The notes below the pieces were generated by a model, which saw only the letters and a list, made by a program, of their open reading frames with translations, searched no databases and was not told where the DNA came from. A stretch of 64,000 nt of DNA from Planctomycetota bacterium. Lineage in GTDB: Bacteria; Planctomycetota; UBA1135; GCA-002686595. The first letter of the stretch is position 1; each line of letters opens with the position of its first letter. The stretch covers positions 86,307 to 150,306 of the forward strand of contig JASLMK010000072.1 in NCBI GenBank assembly GCA_030746555.1. Reading direction: 5' to 3'. A program made the position numbers and the translations under genes. Of the stretch, positions 45,686-57,472 are shown in pieces.

Positions 45686-48600
45686 CCGTGCGCTCACTCC
45701 CGACCTCGGCCTCCAGGGCCGCCAGCAGGGGCTCGAGGCCCTGCAACTCTCCCGCGCTCCGCGGGTCGATCGTCTCCCGCGCGCCGACCAGTCCGCGCAC
45801 CCGGAGCAAGGCCGAGCGCGCCCGCTCCCGATCGCCGAGGGCGGCGTCCGCCAGGGCGAGCAGGAGGTCCGCCCGCGCCGAGCGCACCGGGTTCGCCTGC
45901 GCATCCACGACGGCGGCGGCGAGGCGCTCCCGACCCTCGGCAGCCCGACCGGCGCGCACGAGGGCCGCCCCCACCAGGAGGTCGTCTCCACGTCCCCGCG
46001 TCTGCTCGCTGCGCGCGAGGTGCAGGATCGCCCGGGCCGCCGCCTCGCTCACCTCCGGTTCCAGCAACTCGGCCAGGCCCCGGACGCCGACCCGCTCGGA
46101 GTGGCGCTCGCCCGCTCTCCGGGAATGCCAGACGTGCACCTCCCGCGCGCCGGGCACGGCGGGCGAGGCAGACACCGCGGCCAGGCGCTCCCCGTCGGCG
46201 CTGAACGTCAGACCGGCCACCTCCCCCGCGGGGAGCCCCAGATCCAGGAGTGCGTTGCCGCTCTCGAGGTCCCAGATCCTGAGGGTCCCGTCCCGCGCGG
46301 CGCTGGCCAGGCGCGCCTGGTGGGGATGGAAGGCCAGGGCGGTGACCTCGGCTCCATCGCAGTCCAGGGTCGAAACCAGGCGGCGCGCGACGCCGTCCCA
46401 GACGCGCACGGTGCCGTCGAGGGAGGCGGTCGCCAGGCGCTCGCCCCCGGGCTCGAAGGCCACGGCGTTGATGCGCTTGGCGTGGGCGTTGGGCAGGACC
46501 CACAGCTCCCGGCCGTCGGCGGCGTCGAGGACGCGCAGGTACTCGTCCTGGCCCACCAGCGCCAGCCGCCTGCCGGCGGCGTCCAGCGCAAGGTCCGAGA
46601 GGCGCGTGCGCCGGAACTCCCGGCGCCACAACACCTCCGAGCTCGCGCGTTCCCGTACCTCCAGGTGCGTGCCGTTGTGGAGGGCGATGCGCGTCCCGTC
46701 CCCCGAGAGCGCCAACCGGCGCACGCGGCCGGTGGCCGCGAAGCTCTCCTGGCGTGCGTCGCGCCCCGGCTCCAGCACGGAGAGCACTCCCGCACGGACC
46801 ACGACGGCCACGCGACCGTCGGCGCTCACCGCGGCCGCTTCGATCGCGCCCTTCCCGGCGGCCTGCTCGGGGAGGAGGCGCTCGAAGCCGGTGTCGGGGT
46901 CCCAGGCCCGCAGGCTCCCGCGCGGTGGAATCACCAGGAGCTCTGAGCCGCCTGCCGCGAAGGCGGCGCCGAGCAGGGGTTCGGGCACCGTGCGCACGGC
47001 GTGGGCCGGGTCCCAGGCGGGCTCCCACTCGAGCACCCGGCCGTCGAGGGAGCCCGTGACCAGCCGGCGCCCGCCGGCCGCCAGGGCCAGGGAGGTGACG
47101 GTGTCGTCGTGGCCGTGCAGGACGCGCTCGCCGCGCGCCCCGCCGAGGGATCGCACGCGCACGGTCATGTCCGCGGCTCCCGAGAACAGCCGGTCGCCCT
47201 CGGTGTCGAGCAGGACGGCGTGCACGGCGCCGCGGTGGCCGTGCAGGACGGTCGCCAGGCGGTCCGCCGCCGTGTCCCACAGGCCGATCGAGCCGTCGAT
47301 GTAGCCCACGGCTACGAGCTCGCCCTCCGCGCCCCAGTCGATGCAGGTGACCGGGCGACCCTCGCGCCCGGGCAACACGCGCAGCTCGCGTGGCGTCACC
47401 GCCGCGGCGGAGACCGGTCCCAACTCCATGACGCGCGCCGTGCCGTCCTCGCCGCCGGTCACGACGCGCCGTCCGCGCGGCCCGAAGGCGACCGCGCTGA
47501 CCGCTCCGGCATGGCCGCTCAGGACGGCCTCCAGGGAGAAGTCGTGGGTCCGCCACACGCGCGTGGTCCCGCCGCGCGCCGCGGCCACCAGGCGCTCTCC
47601 ATCGGGACTGAAGTCCAGACAGCGCACCATCCCGTCGTTGGGGACTTGGGCCAGCACCGTGCCGTCGGGGAGGCTTACGAACTGCACCAGGTTGCCCGCC
47701 GCCGAGCTGGCGGCGAGGCGCCCGTCGGGAGTGATCGCGCAGCGCACACCGCGAGCGCTGATGTCGCCGAGGTTGGTGACCACCGCCGGCGGCGTGTGGG
47801 CCAGCTCGGCCAGGCTGTCGAGCTCGACCGCGCGCGCGGCGAGGTCGAGGCTGCTCGCCACCATCAGGCCGCCGGCGGCGTCGACGGCGACATCGGTCAC
47901 TCCACCGGCCAGATCGAGCACCGTGCGCACGCTCTGGTCGAGGGTCAGGTTGAGGTGACGCCACTCCCAGCCGGCCATGGCGGGCTCGACCGAGCGCAGG
48001 TGGGCGGCGGCCACGCGCACCTCGTCCAGGCGCAGGCTGTAGGCGGCGGCGACCACCCGCGCCCGATAGCTCTGCAGGCGCGCGGCGCGCTCCTGGACGC
48101 TGGCCAGGCGCTCCTGTCGCTGGGCCTCCTCGGCCTGCTCCTGGGCGCGGCGGCGTTGGGCCTCCAACTCGGTGTTGGCCGCCTCGACCTCCCGCGAGCG
48201 CAACAGCGCCTCCTCGGCGCTCTGCTCCGCCTCGGCCCTGGCGTCCTCGGTGCGCACGAGCTCCTCCTGGAGCCGGGTGGAGGCGGCCCGCTCCTGGCGC
48301 ACGAAGACGACGGCGGAGCCGACGACCAGGACGAACAGGGCGGCGAGGGCGGCGGCGACCGCCTTGTTGCGCAGCACCCACTTGCGCAGGGAGTACAGGG
48401 CCCCGGTCTCGTAGGCCTCGACCTCGCGCCCCTCGAGGTAGGCGCGCAGGTCGGCCGCGAGCTCCAGCATGCCCCGGTAGCGGCGCGCGACGTCGCGGGC
48501 CATGGCCTTCTCGCAGATCGCGACCAGCTCCCCGTCCACCTCCGGGTCGATCCTGTTCAAGGCCCAGGGCGGTCCCTCCCGCACGGCCTTGAGGATCGTG

Positions 48601-49751
48601 AGCGAGGAGACCTTCTCCCCCAGGGGCTCATAGGGCATGTGCCCGGCCAGCAGGTGGTAGAGCAGCGCCCCGATCGAGTAGACGTCGCTGCGCGGGCCGA
48701 GGCGGTCGAGGTCCCCCGCGGCCTGTTCGGGGGCCATGTAGGCCGGCGTGCCGACGATGTCGCCGTCGAGGGTGCGCAGGCTCGACGTCGATGCGTCGTC
48801 TCCCTCCGCGCGGTCGGTCATCACGACCGAGCCCGGGGCGCTCGCCGCTTCCGAGTCCGCGCTCACCGAGCGCGCGTCGTGGCCGACGACCTTCGCCAGG
48901 CCCCAGTCCATGACGAAGGCCTCGCCGAAGCGGCCGACCATGATGTTGCCCGGCTTGAGGTCGCGGTGCAGGACGCCCTTGGAGTGGGCGTAGGCCATCG
49001 CCTCGCAGACCCGCACGAGGACGTCCACCAGCCGGCGGGAGGTCCAGCCCTCCCGCCCCTCGCGCGCCAGGGCGATGATCTCGCGCAGATCCCGACCGTC
49101 GACGAGCTGCATGGTGAAGAACACCCGCCCGTCCTCGTCGATCCCCAGGTCGTGGACGGGCACGATGCCGGGGTGGTCGAGCTGGCCGGTGATCTGGGCC
49201 TCCTCGAGGAAGCGCGCCAGGCGGCGCTCGTCGACCTGCCCCTCCTCGCCGCCCTCCCGCCCCGACCGCCGCCCCAGGACGATCTTCATCGCCAGGGTGC
49301 GCCGCAGCTCCTCGTCCCAGACCTCGACGATGGCCCCCATCCCGCCCCGGGCGATCTCCCCCCGGCGGGTGTAGCGCCCGCGCCCCGCGCCATGGCCCGC
49401 CAGGCGGCGCAGCACGCCCTCCGAGAGGGGACCGCCGTTGGCGGCGGCCGGCCGCGGGTCGCCTCCCCCGTCGCCGGAGAGGGAGATCCGGGGATCGACC
49501 CCCTCGCCGTAGCGGGCCCGCAGCCGGTCCGAGAAGGTGCCGTCGGGCAGGAGCCGGTCGAGGATCGTCGTGATGCGCTCGTACTCCCCGCGCAAGCGGG
49601 CGAGGTCATCGGCGAGGTCGGGCCGCTCGGCGCAGAAGGCGTCGAAGTCCGTCTCGCCCTCCGATTCGAGCCTCTGCAGGTACTCGCGGAAGGCCACCTC
49701 CGCCCGGCCGTCCGCGTCCCAACTCGAGGCATCTGAGGGAGACTCGTTCAT
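45675..49751 (-). CDS. Ser/Thr protein kinase with transmembrane helix, coiled coil and WD40 repeats
   Basis: This 1358-residue protein starts with an 85-residue helical leader seen in planctomycete kinases. The kinase domain spans about 125-440: glycine loop ARGGMGAIVEVWD, Lys156, HRDLKPGN (262-269), and DWG (282-284) in place of DFG. A membrane helix is near 471-492 (AVAAALAALFVLVVGSAVVF), then a coiled coil to about 575. WD40-like repeats fill about 600-1220 (for example LSGHAGAVSAVAFGPRGRRV and LHGHRGAVHAVLLDTEGDRL), followed by a TPR-like tail. The kinase faces the cytoplasm and the propeller the periplasm. Its signal and substrates are unknown. Confidence 0.95.
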   Translation of the reverse strand: MNESPSDASSWDADGRAEVAFREYLQRLESEGETDFDAFCAERPDLADDLARLRGEYERITTILDRLLPDGTFSDRLRARYGEGVDPRISLSGDGGGDPRPAAANGGPLSEGVLRRLAGHGAGRGRYTRRGEIARGGMGAIVEVWDEELRRTLAMKIVLGRRSGREGGEEGQVDERRLARFLEEAQITGQLDHPGIVPVHDLGIDEDGRVFFTMQLVDGRDLREIIALAREGREGWTSRRLVDVLVRVCEAMAYAHSKGVLHRDLKPGNIMVGRFGEAFVMDWGLAKVVGHDARSVSADSEAASAPGSVVMTDRAEGDDASTSSLRTLDGDIVGTPAYMAPEQAAGDLDRLGPRSDVYSIGALLYHLLAGHMPYEPLGEKVSSLTILKAVREGPPWALNRIDPEVDGELVAICEKAMARDVARRYRGMLELAADLRAYLEGREVEAYETGALYSLRKWVLRNKAVAAALAALFVLVVGSAVVFVRQERAASTRLQEELVRTEDARAEAEQSAEEALLRSREVEAANTELEAQRRRAQEQAEEAQRQERLASVQERAARLQSYRARVVAAAYSLRLDEVRVAAAHLRSVEPAMAGWEWRHLNLTLDQSVRTVLDLAGGVTDVAVDAAGGLMVASSLDLAARAVELDSLAELAHTPPAVVTNLGDISARGVRCAITPDGRLAASSAAGNLVQFVSLPDGTVLAQVPNDGMVRCLDFSPDGERLVAAARGGTTRVWRTHDFSLEAVLSGHAGAVSAVAFGPRGRRVVTGGEDGTARVMELGPVSAAAVTPRELRVLPGREGRPVTCIDWGAEGELVAVGYIDGSIGLWDTAADRLATVLHGHRGAVHAVLLDTEGDRLFSGAADMTVRVRSLGGARGERVLHGHDDTVTSLALAAGGRRLVTGSLDGRVLEWEPAWDPAHAVRTVPEPLLGAAFAAGGSELLVIPPRGSLRAWDPDTGFERLLPEQAAGKGAIEAAAVSADGRVAVVVRAGVLSVLEPGRDARQESFAATGRVRRLALSGDGTRIALHNGTHLEVRERASSEVLWRREFRRTRLSDLALDAAGRRLALVGQDEYLRVLDAADGRELWVLPNAHAKRINAVAFEPGGERLATASLDGTVRVWDGVARRLVSTLDCDGAEVTALAFHPHQARLASAARDGTLRIWDLESGNALLDLGLPAGEVAGLTFSADGERLAAVSASPAVPGAREVHVWHSRRAGERHSERVGVRGLAELLEPEVSEAAARAILHLARSEQTRGRGDDLLVGAALVRAGRAAEGRERLAAAVVDAQANPVRSARADLLLALADAALGDRERARSALLRVRGLVGARETIDPRSAGELQGLEPLLAALEAEVGSERTDAR

Positions 49752-49784
49752 CGCTCGGCGGGCACCCGTGCCCGGGGCGCAAGC

Positions 49785-49988
49785 CTAGCCCGGATTATTC
49801 ATGAAGACGTGCACGAGACACAGCAACTCGGTTCCTGGTGGTGCTTTGCGGGTTCTGGCGACGCAGGCGACCCTGAACGGGTCGTCGAGGAGGCCAGGTT
49901 CTCGTAAAGCGCCGCCAGGGGCCGAGAGGCCGTCGAAGACGGCCGGTTGCGAAGTCTGGTGTGCGTGTTCATGGATGATCCGGGCTAG
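49785..49988. mobile_element. MITE-like inverted-repeat element, 204 bp
   Basis: The ends are imperfect inverted repeats of about 35 bp. The left end begins CTAGCCCGGATTATTCATGA and the right end, read inward, begins CTAGCCCGGATCATCCATGA. CTAG at each end may be a 4-bp target duplication or the tip of the repeat. Inside is another hairpin, GGCCGTC-GAA-GACGGCC. It carries no credible gene; short readings on both strands are by-products of the inverted repeat. It looks like a non-autonomous remnant of a DDE-type insertion sequence, lying between the kinase gene and sucD. The family cannot be settled from the ends alone. Confidence 0.7.
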
Positions 49989-50034
49989 CACAGGCCGCGC
50001 TCGCGCCTCCCCCTCGCTGCCGCCGACGGTCGCG

Positions 50035-52121
<2,087 letters not shown>

Positions 52122-52241
52122 GGACCTGGGGGGAAGGGTCGAGCGGGAACGGAGGGCGCAGAGTCTACGCCACCGCGTCCACCGCGGCCAGACCGCCCGG
52201 GGGGGGTGTGACCGCGCCCGCGCGCGGGTCTAGGTGGGCCG

Positions 52242-53612
52242 ATGGCCGTACGCACGAGCGCTGCGCACCTGGTCGCGACCGCGAGCGCGGCGATCCTCGC
52301 CTTCCTCGCGGGAGCTCTCCACGGTGCTCGACGGCCCGCGCCCACCCGCGCCGTCGCGCCCGCGCCCCACGCCGACGACGCGCCGAGCGTGCGCGGCCTG
52401 CGCGCACCCCGGCGCCCGCCGGCTCCCCCCGTCCCCGTCGCCCGGGCGCCCCTGGCGGGCCTGGCGTCCGCGGCCCTCGCGGCGACGGTCGAGGGCTCGG
52501 CGCGAACGAGCGCCACCCAGCGGGAGGTCGCGGCCCTCTCCGTCCGGCTCCTGATCGCCCTGGGCCGCACCGACGACGCCGCGCGCCGGCTCCTGACCTC
52601 GCCCGCCCGCGAGAGCGCGGTCCACACCGAGGTGGCAGAGGCCCTGGAACGAGAAGGCCGTACGCGTCTGGCCGTCGAGGTCGCCACGGCACGCTTCGCG
52701 ATCGATCCCTGGGCCGAGGACTGCTTCGAGGTGTTGCTGCGCCTCGCGCCCGCCGACGCCTTGGACGCCGCCGACGACTGGCGGTCGCGCCTGCCAGCCT
52801 GGATCGCCGAGGACGGCTCCCTCGACTCCCTGCGCGGCCGGGCCCTGTGCGCCCTCGGCCGGGCGCGCGACGCCGCCGCCCTCGCTCGGGATCCCCAGGA
52901 GCTGGTCGACTGGAACAGCCCCCGATCGTGCTCGCCCCTGAGCGGCAAGGACTGGGAGTGGGAGGCGGCGGCAGCCGCGAGCCCGAGGGAGACCGAGGCC
53001 ATCCTGCGCCGCCTCGTGGGCGATGGCCGGCGTCCGGGTGCCACCACCGTCCGGCGCCTGGGCGAGCTCTTGGGGCGTGAGGGGCGCACGCACGAGCTGG
53101 AGGAGCTCTTCGAACTCTGCCGGGGCCGGGCGGCGGACGACGAGGGCCTGGCCCTGGTCCTGGCGGACCTCTGCCCCGAACGCGGCTGGGCGCTGATCGA
53201 GCGGGAGTGCGCCTACGCTCCCGGAGAGGAGGAGCTGGCCCTGCCCCTCGCACGCCGTCTGCGGTCGAGCGGACAGCCGGAGGAGGCCGCCGCGGTGCTC
53301 GGTGGACTGCTCTCCGAGCACTGGAGCGACTCCGAGAGCTTGACCGAGTGGGGGCGCGAGGACCCCGAGACGTTCCTGGCCATGGTCGCCGGCCGCTCCC
53401 GTGCCCTGGCCGCCGCGACCCCCGAGACCTTCGAGGGAGTCGAGGACCTCGACGAGGCCCTCGGCGACCTGGCCGATGTCGAGTGGCGCCTTGGGCGGCG
53501 GGCGGCCGCGGTCGCCTCTTGGCGCCGGGCCCAAGCCCTCGACCCCCAGGACGGCGAGTGGTTCGAGGCCCTGCGGCGCGTCGAGGTCGGCCTGGATCCC
53601 CTCCACTGGTAG
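52242..53612 (+). CDS. membrane-anchored TPR-like protein, function unknown
   Basis: The 456-residue protein starts with a helix (AAHLVATASAAILAFLAGAL), followed by a Pro/Ala-rich linker (about 30-70). Next are helical pairs that look like degenerate TPRs (SVRLLIALGRTDDAARRLL; VEWRLGRRAAAVASWRRAQA). It is divergent from sucC and lies 29 bp before a rhomboid gene on the same strand. I do not recognise a specific family; a scaffold role is likely. Long open frames on the opposite strand here are composition artefacts. Confidence 0.75.
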   Translation: MAVRTSAAHLVATASAAILAFLAGALHGARRPAPTRAVAPAPHADDAPSVRGLRAPRRPPAPPVPVARAPLAGLASAALAATVEGSARTSATQREVAALSVRLLIALGRTDDAARRLLTSPARESAVHTEVAEALEREGRTRLAVEVATARFAIDPWAEDCFEVLLRLAPADALDAADDWRSRLPAWIAEDGSLDSLRGRALCALGRARDAAALARDPQELVDWNSPRSCSPLSGKDWEWEAAAAASPRETEAILRRLVGDGRRPGATTVRRLGELLGREGRTHELEELFELCRGRAADDEGLALVLADLCPERGWALIERECAYAPGEEELALPLARRLRSSGQPEEAAAVLGGLLSEHWSDSESLTEWGREDPETFLAMVAGRSRALAAATPETFEGVEDLDEALGDLADVEWRLGRRAAAVASWRRAQALDPQDGEWFEALRRVEVGLDPLHW

Positions 53613-53641
53613 ACTCGCACCCGCCGCCCGGGCGCGGCGTG

Positions 53642-54583
53642 ATGTCGGACCCCCAGGACACGGCGGAGACCGAGGTGCTGCGCACGCGCGGCGCACGCGC
53701 GGCGCGGGAGGCCGCCCTGGTGCTCAACTCGGTCGGCATCCCCCACCGCCTGCGCCGGGATCCGGGCGCCAGCTCCCTGCTCGTCGCCGCGACCGACGCC
53801 GAGCGGGCCGCCGCGGAGCTCGAGCGCTACCGGCGCGAGAACAGCGCCTGGCCGCCGGCGCGCTCGGCCTTCGAGAGCGCCCCGGGCTGGGTGCCCGGTG
53901 GAGGGCTGTTCGTGCTCGTCCTGGGCGCCTTCCACCGCCTGGCCGTCGGGAGCTCCTTCGGCGTCGACTGGTACGCCGCGGGGCGTCTGGACGCGGCGGC
54001 GGTGCGCGCCGGCGAGTGGTGGCGCGCGGCCACCGCCTTGACCCTCCACGGTTCCCTGGCCCACCTCGCGAGCAACCTGGTGTTCGGCGCGGTCTTCGGC
54101 TGCCTCCTGGCCCAGGCCCTCGGTCCGGGCCCCGCCTGGCTGTGCGTGCTCCTGTCGGGCCTGGCCGGGAACCTGCTGAACGCCCTGGTCCAGGGAGAGC
54201 ACCTGGCGGTGGGCGCCTCGACGGCGGTCTTCGGAGCCCTGGGCGCCTTGGCGGCGATCCAGTCCACCCGCCGCACCCTCGGCGGCGCCGGCCCCCTGGG
54301 TCGCTGGGCACCGCTGGTCGTCGGCGCGGTCCTGTTGGGCTGGAACGGCATGGGCAGCGCGCGCCTGGAGCCCCTCGGCGGCGTCGTGCGCGACCCGACC
54401 GACACCACCGACGTGGGCGCTCACATCGCCGGGTTCGTCTGCGGCATCGTCCTCGGCAAGGCCCTCGCCCTCTGGCACGCGCGCCCGGGCGGCATCTCGT
54501 CCGCCGCGCGCCGGGCGATGGCGGCGGCCCTGGCCGCCCTGCTCGCCGGGGCCTGGCTGCTCGCGGTGTGCCGCGGCGCCTGA
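53642..54583 (+). CDS. rhomboid family protease with N-terminal DUF2007-like domain
   Basis: The 313-residue protein (ATG 53642; a GTG lies just before it) opens with a small alpha/beta domain (residues 10-65, ARAAREAALVLNSVGIPHRL) similar to DUF2007-type modules. Six helices follow. The catalytic Ser193 is in VGASTAVFGALGA and His261 in DVGAHIAGFVCG; HLASNLVFGAVFG is the oxyanion-side helix. It converges with another rhomboid gene 20 bp away. Confidence 0.9.
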   Translation: MSDPQDTAETEVLRTRGARAAREAALVLNSVGIPHRLRRDPGASSLLVAATDAERAAAELERYRRENSAWPPARSAFESAPGWVPGGGLFVLVLGAFHRLAVGSSFGVDWYAAGRLDAAAVRAGEWWRAATALTLHGSLAHLASNLVFGAVFGCLLAQALGPGPAWLCVLLSGLAGNLLNALVQGEHLAVGASTAVFGALGALAAIQSTRRTLGGAGPLGRWAPLVVGAVLLGWNGMGSARLEPLGGVVRDPTDTTDVGAHIAGFVCGIVLGKALALWHARPGGISSAARRAMAAALAALLAGAWLLAVCRGA

Positions 54584-54603
54584 GCGGACCGCGCGCCCGC
54601 GGC

Positions 54604-55542
54604 TCACTCCACGATGCCGCCCAGGCTCTCGACCGCCTCCCGGTACAGGGGGTCGTCGGGCTCGAGGGCCAGGGCGCGCTCGAAGGCCTCGAGGGCGTCG
54701 CGGCCGCGGCTCAGGCGCGAGTAGGTCACGCCGAGGTTGTACCAGGCCTCGGGGAAGTCCTCCCTCGCCGCCACGGCCCGCAGCCCGGCTTCGAGAGCGC
54801 CCTCGAGGTCGTCGATGCGCAGGGCCTCGACGGCGCGGCGGAAGGCGGCCTCCTCCGATCCCGAGGAGAGGTTCACGCGCTCGCGGGCGAGGGTCGCCCC
54901 GCCCAGGGCCGCGAGGGTCAACGCCACCGCGGCGACCCGGGCGGCGCCGGGGCGCTCCGCGCAGAGGGAGAGACCCAGGACGAGGCCCAGGACCGCGCCC
55001 GCGCCGTGGGCCACGTTGGCCACCGGGAGCACGCCGCTCCAGCTCAGGCCGATGCAGACGAAGAACCACGCGACGAACAGGCGCGCGACGCCGTCGTCGA
55101 GGGCGCCCGCGAAGCGCTCGTCGCGCCGGGCGAGGATCCACAGCATCCCGACCAGGCCGTAGCCCACCCCCGAGAGGCCGATGCCGCCGTCGTACAGCGC
55201 GAACTCGGCGGCGAGGGGCACGCAGGCGAGGAGCAGGAACAGGGCCAGGGTGGCGAGGGAGCCGAGGACGGCCTCGAGGCGGCGGCCGAGCACCCAGACC
55301 CAGGCGACGTTGAAGGCCAGGTGGATCCAGCCGCCGTGGGGCAGCACCGAGGTGAGCGCGAGCCAGGGCTCGGCTGCGAGCTCGGCACCGCCCGCCAGGA
55401 TCAGGTGGTCGAGGGAGAAGCCGAAGGCCGCCGCGAGGTTGAGGGCGACGGCGACGAGCACGGTGCCCCCGCTCACCGGGTGGGCGGCCAGGTCCTCGAG
55501 GAGGCCGACCAGGCCCGGCCGCGGCGCGCCCGCTCGCCTCAC
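54604..55542 (-). CDS. rhomboid family protease with C-terminal TPR
   Basis: This 312-residue protein has six or seven helices, with catalytic Ser124 in GLSGVGYGLVG and His179 in NVAHGAGAVLG. HLAFNVAWVWVLG is the conserved helix. The last 90 residues are TPR-like (AWYNLGVTYSRLSRGRDALEAF). The sequence is clearly different from the other two rhomboids in the window. Confidence 0.9.
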   Translation of the reverse strand: MRRAGAPRPGLVGLLEDLAAHPVSGGTVLVAVALNLAAAFGFSLDHLILAGGAELAAEPWLALTSVLPHGGWIHLAFNVAWVWVLGRRLEAVLGSLATLALFLLLACVPLAAEFALYDGGIGLSGVGYGLVGMLWILARRDERFAGALDDGVARLFVAWFFVCIGLSWSGVLPVANVAHGAGAVLGLVLGLSLCAERPGAARVAAVALTLAALGGATLARERVNLSSGSEEAAFRRAVEALRIDDLEGALEAGLRAVAAREDFPEAWYNLGVTYSRLSRGRDALEAFERALALEPDDPLYREAVESLGGIVE

Positions 55543-55573
55543 GCCAGCCCCTCTCCGGCCGACGCCGCCGACC

Positions 55574-57433
55574 TCATCCCGGTCCTCCCTCGGTCGCGGC
55601 CCGGCGGGCGCGCTCTCGGTCGGTCCCGCGCCCCCGCCGTACCTCGTGGCGCCAGCGGGCCACGAGGTCGGTGCGCCCCGCCGCCTCCAGGGCCTCCTCC
55701 ACCCAGGGCCGCGACTCGGGAGCCTTCCAGCGCACGAGCGCCTTCTGCATGCGCCGCTCGCGGGCGCCGCGCGGCACGTGCAGGGGCTCGCCGCTCAGCG
55801 GGTCGCGGCCGGTCACGTACTGCACGCCTCCGCGGGTCATGGGCAGGGCGATGAACTCCTGGACCTGCTCGGGCGCGTAGGAGCGCTCCAGGAGCTGCTC
55901 GAACAGCTCCACCGCGTCGTCGAGGGTCGTGCCCGGATGGCCGACGATGAAGTAGTTGACCAGGTGCTGATCGCGGCCGAGCTCCCGGCACTCGGCGGCG
56001 TAGTCGCGCTCGTAGTCCTCGTAGACGGAGAAGTCCGGCTTGTTCATGGCCGCCAGGGTCCCGGCCGCGGCGTGCTCGGGGGCCAGCTTCATGCGCCCAG
56101 AGACGTGGTGGCGGACGAGGTCGTGGTGCAGGGGCAGCAGCTCGCCGGACTTCCCGCGCAGGAGGTCGTGGCGGATCCCCGAGCTGACGAAGGCGTGCTC
56201 GACGCCCGCGCTCGAGCGCACCAGCCCCAACAGGCGCCGGTAGCCCTCGGACTGACTGTCGAGGCGCAGGGCCGGGCAAGGCTCCGGCAGCAGGCAGTCC
56301 CGGTCCAGGCAGGCCTCGCCGCGTTCGAGCAGCTTGCAGCCCAGGCCGTACATGTTGGCGGTCGGGCCCCCCACGTCGGTGATCGTGCCGCGGAAGTCGT
56401 GGCGCTCGGCCAGGCGCGACACTTCGCGCAGGATCGACTCCTCGCTGCGGCCCTGGATCGTGCGTCCCTGGTGGAACGTGATCGAGCAGAAGGAGCAGTC
56501 CGCCAGGCAGCCGCGGTGGGTGTTGACGCTCCAGCGCACGGCCTCCAGGGCCGGGATGCCGCCCGCCCCGTCGTGGTCGGGGTGCCAGGCCCGGCGGTAG
56601 GGCAGGTCGAAGACCTCGTCCACCTCGGAGGTGTCCGCCGGCGGCGGCGGCGGGTGCTGGAGGAGGAAGCGCGCGCCGTGCCCCTGGGCCAGGGGCCGGC
56701 CCGAGGGCCGGTTCTCCTCGCGCAAGGCCAGGAAGAGGTCGGTCGCGAGGTCGGCGTCGGCCGCCATCTCCTCGAAGGACGGCACGACCCGCGCTCGGTC
56801 GGGCAGCTGCGCCTCCCCCACGATCTCGGCGGTGCCGGCGATGCCCGTCAGGTCGTCCCCCGCCTCCAGGCGCCGGGCGATCTCCACGACCGCGCGCTCG
56901 CCCATGCCCCAGACCAACAGGTCGGCCTTGGAGTCGACCAGGATCGAGCGCCGCAGCTTCTCCTGCCAGTGGTCGTGGTGCGCCAGGCGGCGCGGCCCGG
57001 CCTCGAGGCCGCCGATCACGACCGGGACGCCGGGGAAGTGGTGGCGGGCCGCTGCGGTGTAGGCGATCGTCGCCCGGTTGGGACGGCCGGGGACCCCTCC
57101 CGGCCGGTACACGTCGCGCGAGCGCCGTCGGCGGGCGGCGGTGTAGTTGGTCACCATCGAGTCGATGGTGCCGGCGGTGACGCCGACGAACAGGCGCGGC
57201 GCGGGCAGTCGCCGCCAGCCGGAGCCGTCGGGCTCGAGCTCGGGGCAGTCGAGCACGCCCACCCGCCAGCCGCGCGACTCGAGCAGGCGGCCGATGACCG
57301 CCACGCCGAAGGAGGGATGATCGACGTAGCCGTCGCCGGTGACGAGCAGGACGTCGAGCCCGTCCCAGCCGCGCTCCGCCAGGTCGGCGGAGGTCCGGGG
57401 CAAGAACGGCGCCTGGGCGACGGGGCCGCTCAT
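55574..57433 (-). CDS. YgiQ/UPF0313-type radical SAM protein
   Basis: The 619-residue protein has an N-terminal B12-binding-like region (VLLVTGDGYVDHPSFGVAVI). The radical SAM cluster motif GCLADCSFCS gives Cys-x3-Cys-x2-Cys. The family phrases VGGPTANMYG, CLDRDCLLPEPC and VNYFIVGHPGTTLDDAVELF are also present. YgiQ-like proteins are widespread; their reaction is not established. Length fits the family (600-700). Confidence 0.92.
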   Translation of the reverse strand: MSGPVAQAPFLPRTSADLAERGWDGLDVLLVTGDGYVDHPSFGVAVIGRLLESRGWRVGVLDCPELEPDGSGWRRLPAPRLFVGVTAGTIDSMVTNYTAARRRRSRDVYRPGGVPGRPNRATIAYTAAARHHFPGVPVVIGGLEAGPRRLAHHDHWQEKLRRSILVDSKADLLVWGMGERAVVEIARRLEAGDDLTGIAGTAEIVGEAQLPDRARVVPSFEEMAADADLATDLFLALREENRPSGRPLAQGHGARFLLQHPPPPPADTSEVDEVFDLPYRRAWHPDHDGAGGIPALEAVRWSVNTHRGCLADCSFCSITFHQGRTIQGRSEESILREVSRLAERHDFRGTITDVGGPTANMYGLGCKLLERGEACLDRDCLLPEPCPALRLDSQSEGYRRLLGLVRSSAGVEHAFVSSGIRHDLLRGKSGELLPLHHDLVRHHVSGRMKLAPEHAAAGTLAAMNKPDFSVYEDYERDYAAECRELGRDQHLVNYFIVGHPGTTLDDAVELFEQLLERSYAPEQVQEFIALPMTRGGVQYVTGRDPLSGEPLHVPRGARERRMQKALVRWKAPESRPWVEEALEAAGRTDLVARWRHEVRRGRGTDRERARRAATEGGPG

Positions 57434-57472
57434 GGTGCCGGGCCGGGGCGTGGCACGCGCGAACGGCTGGGG

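Noticed and set aside
49801..49991. Short open frames on both strands in the gap before sucD
   Set aside because: They arise from the inverted-repeat element; the two translations mirror its ends and have no ribosome sites.
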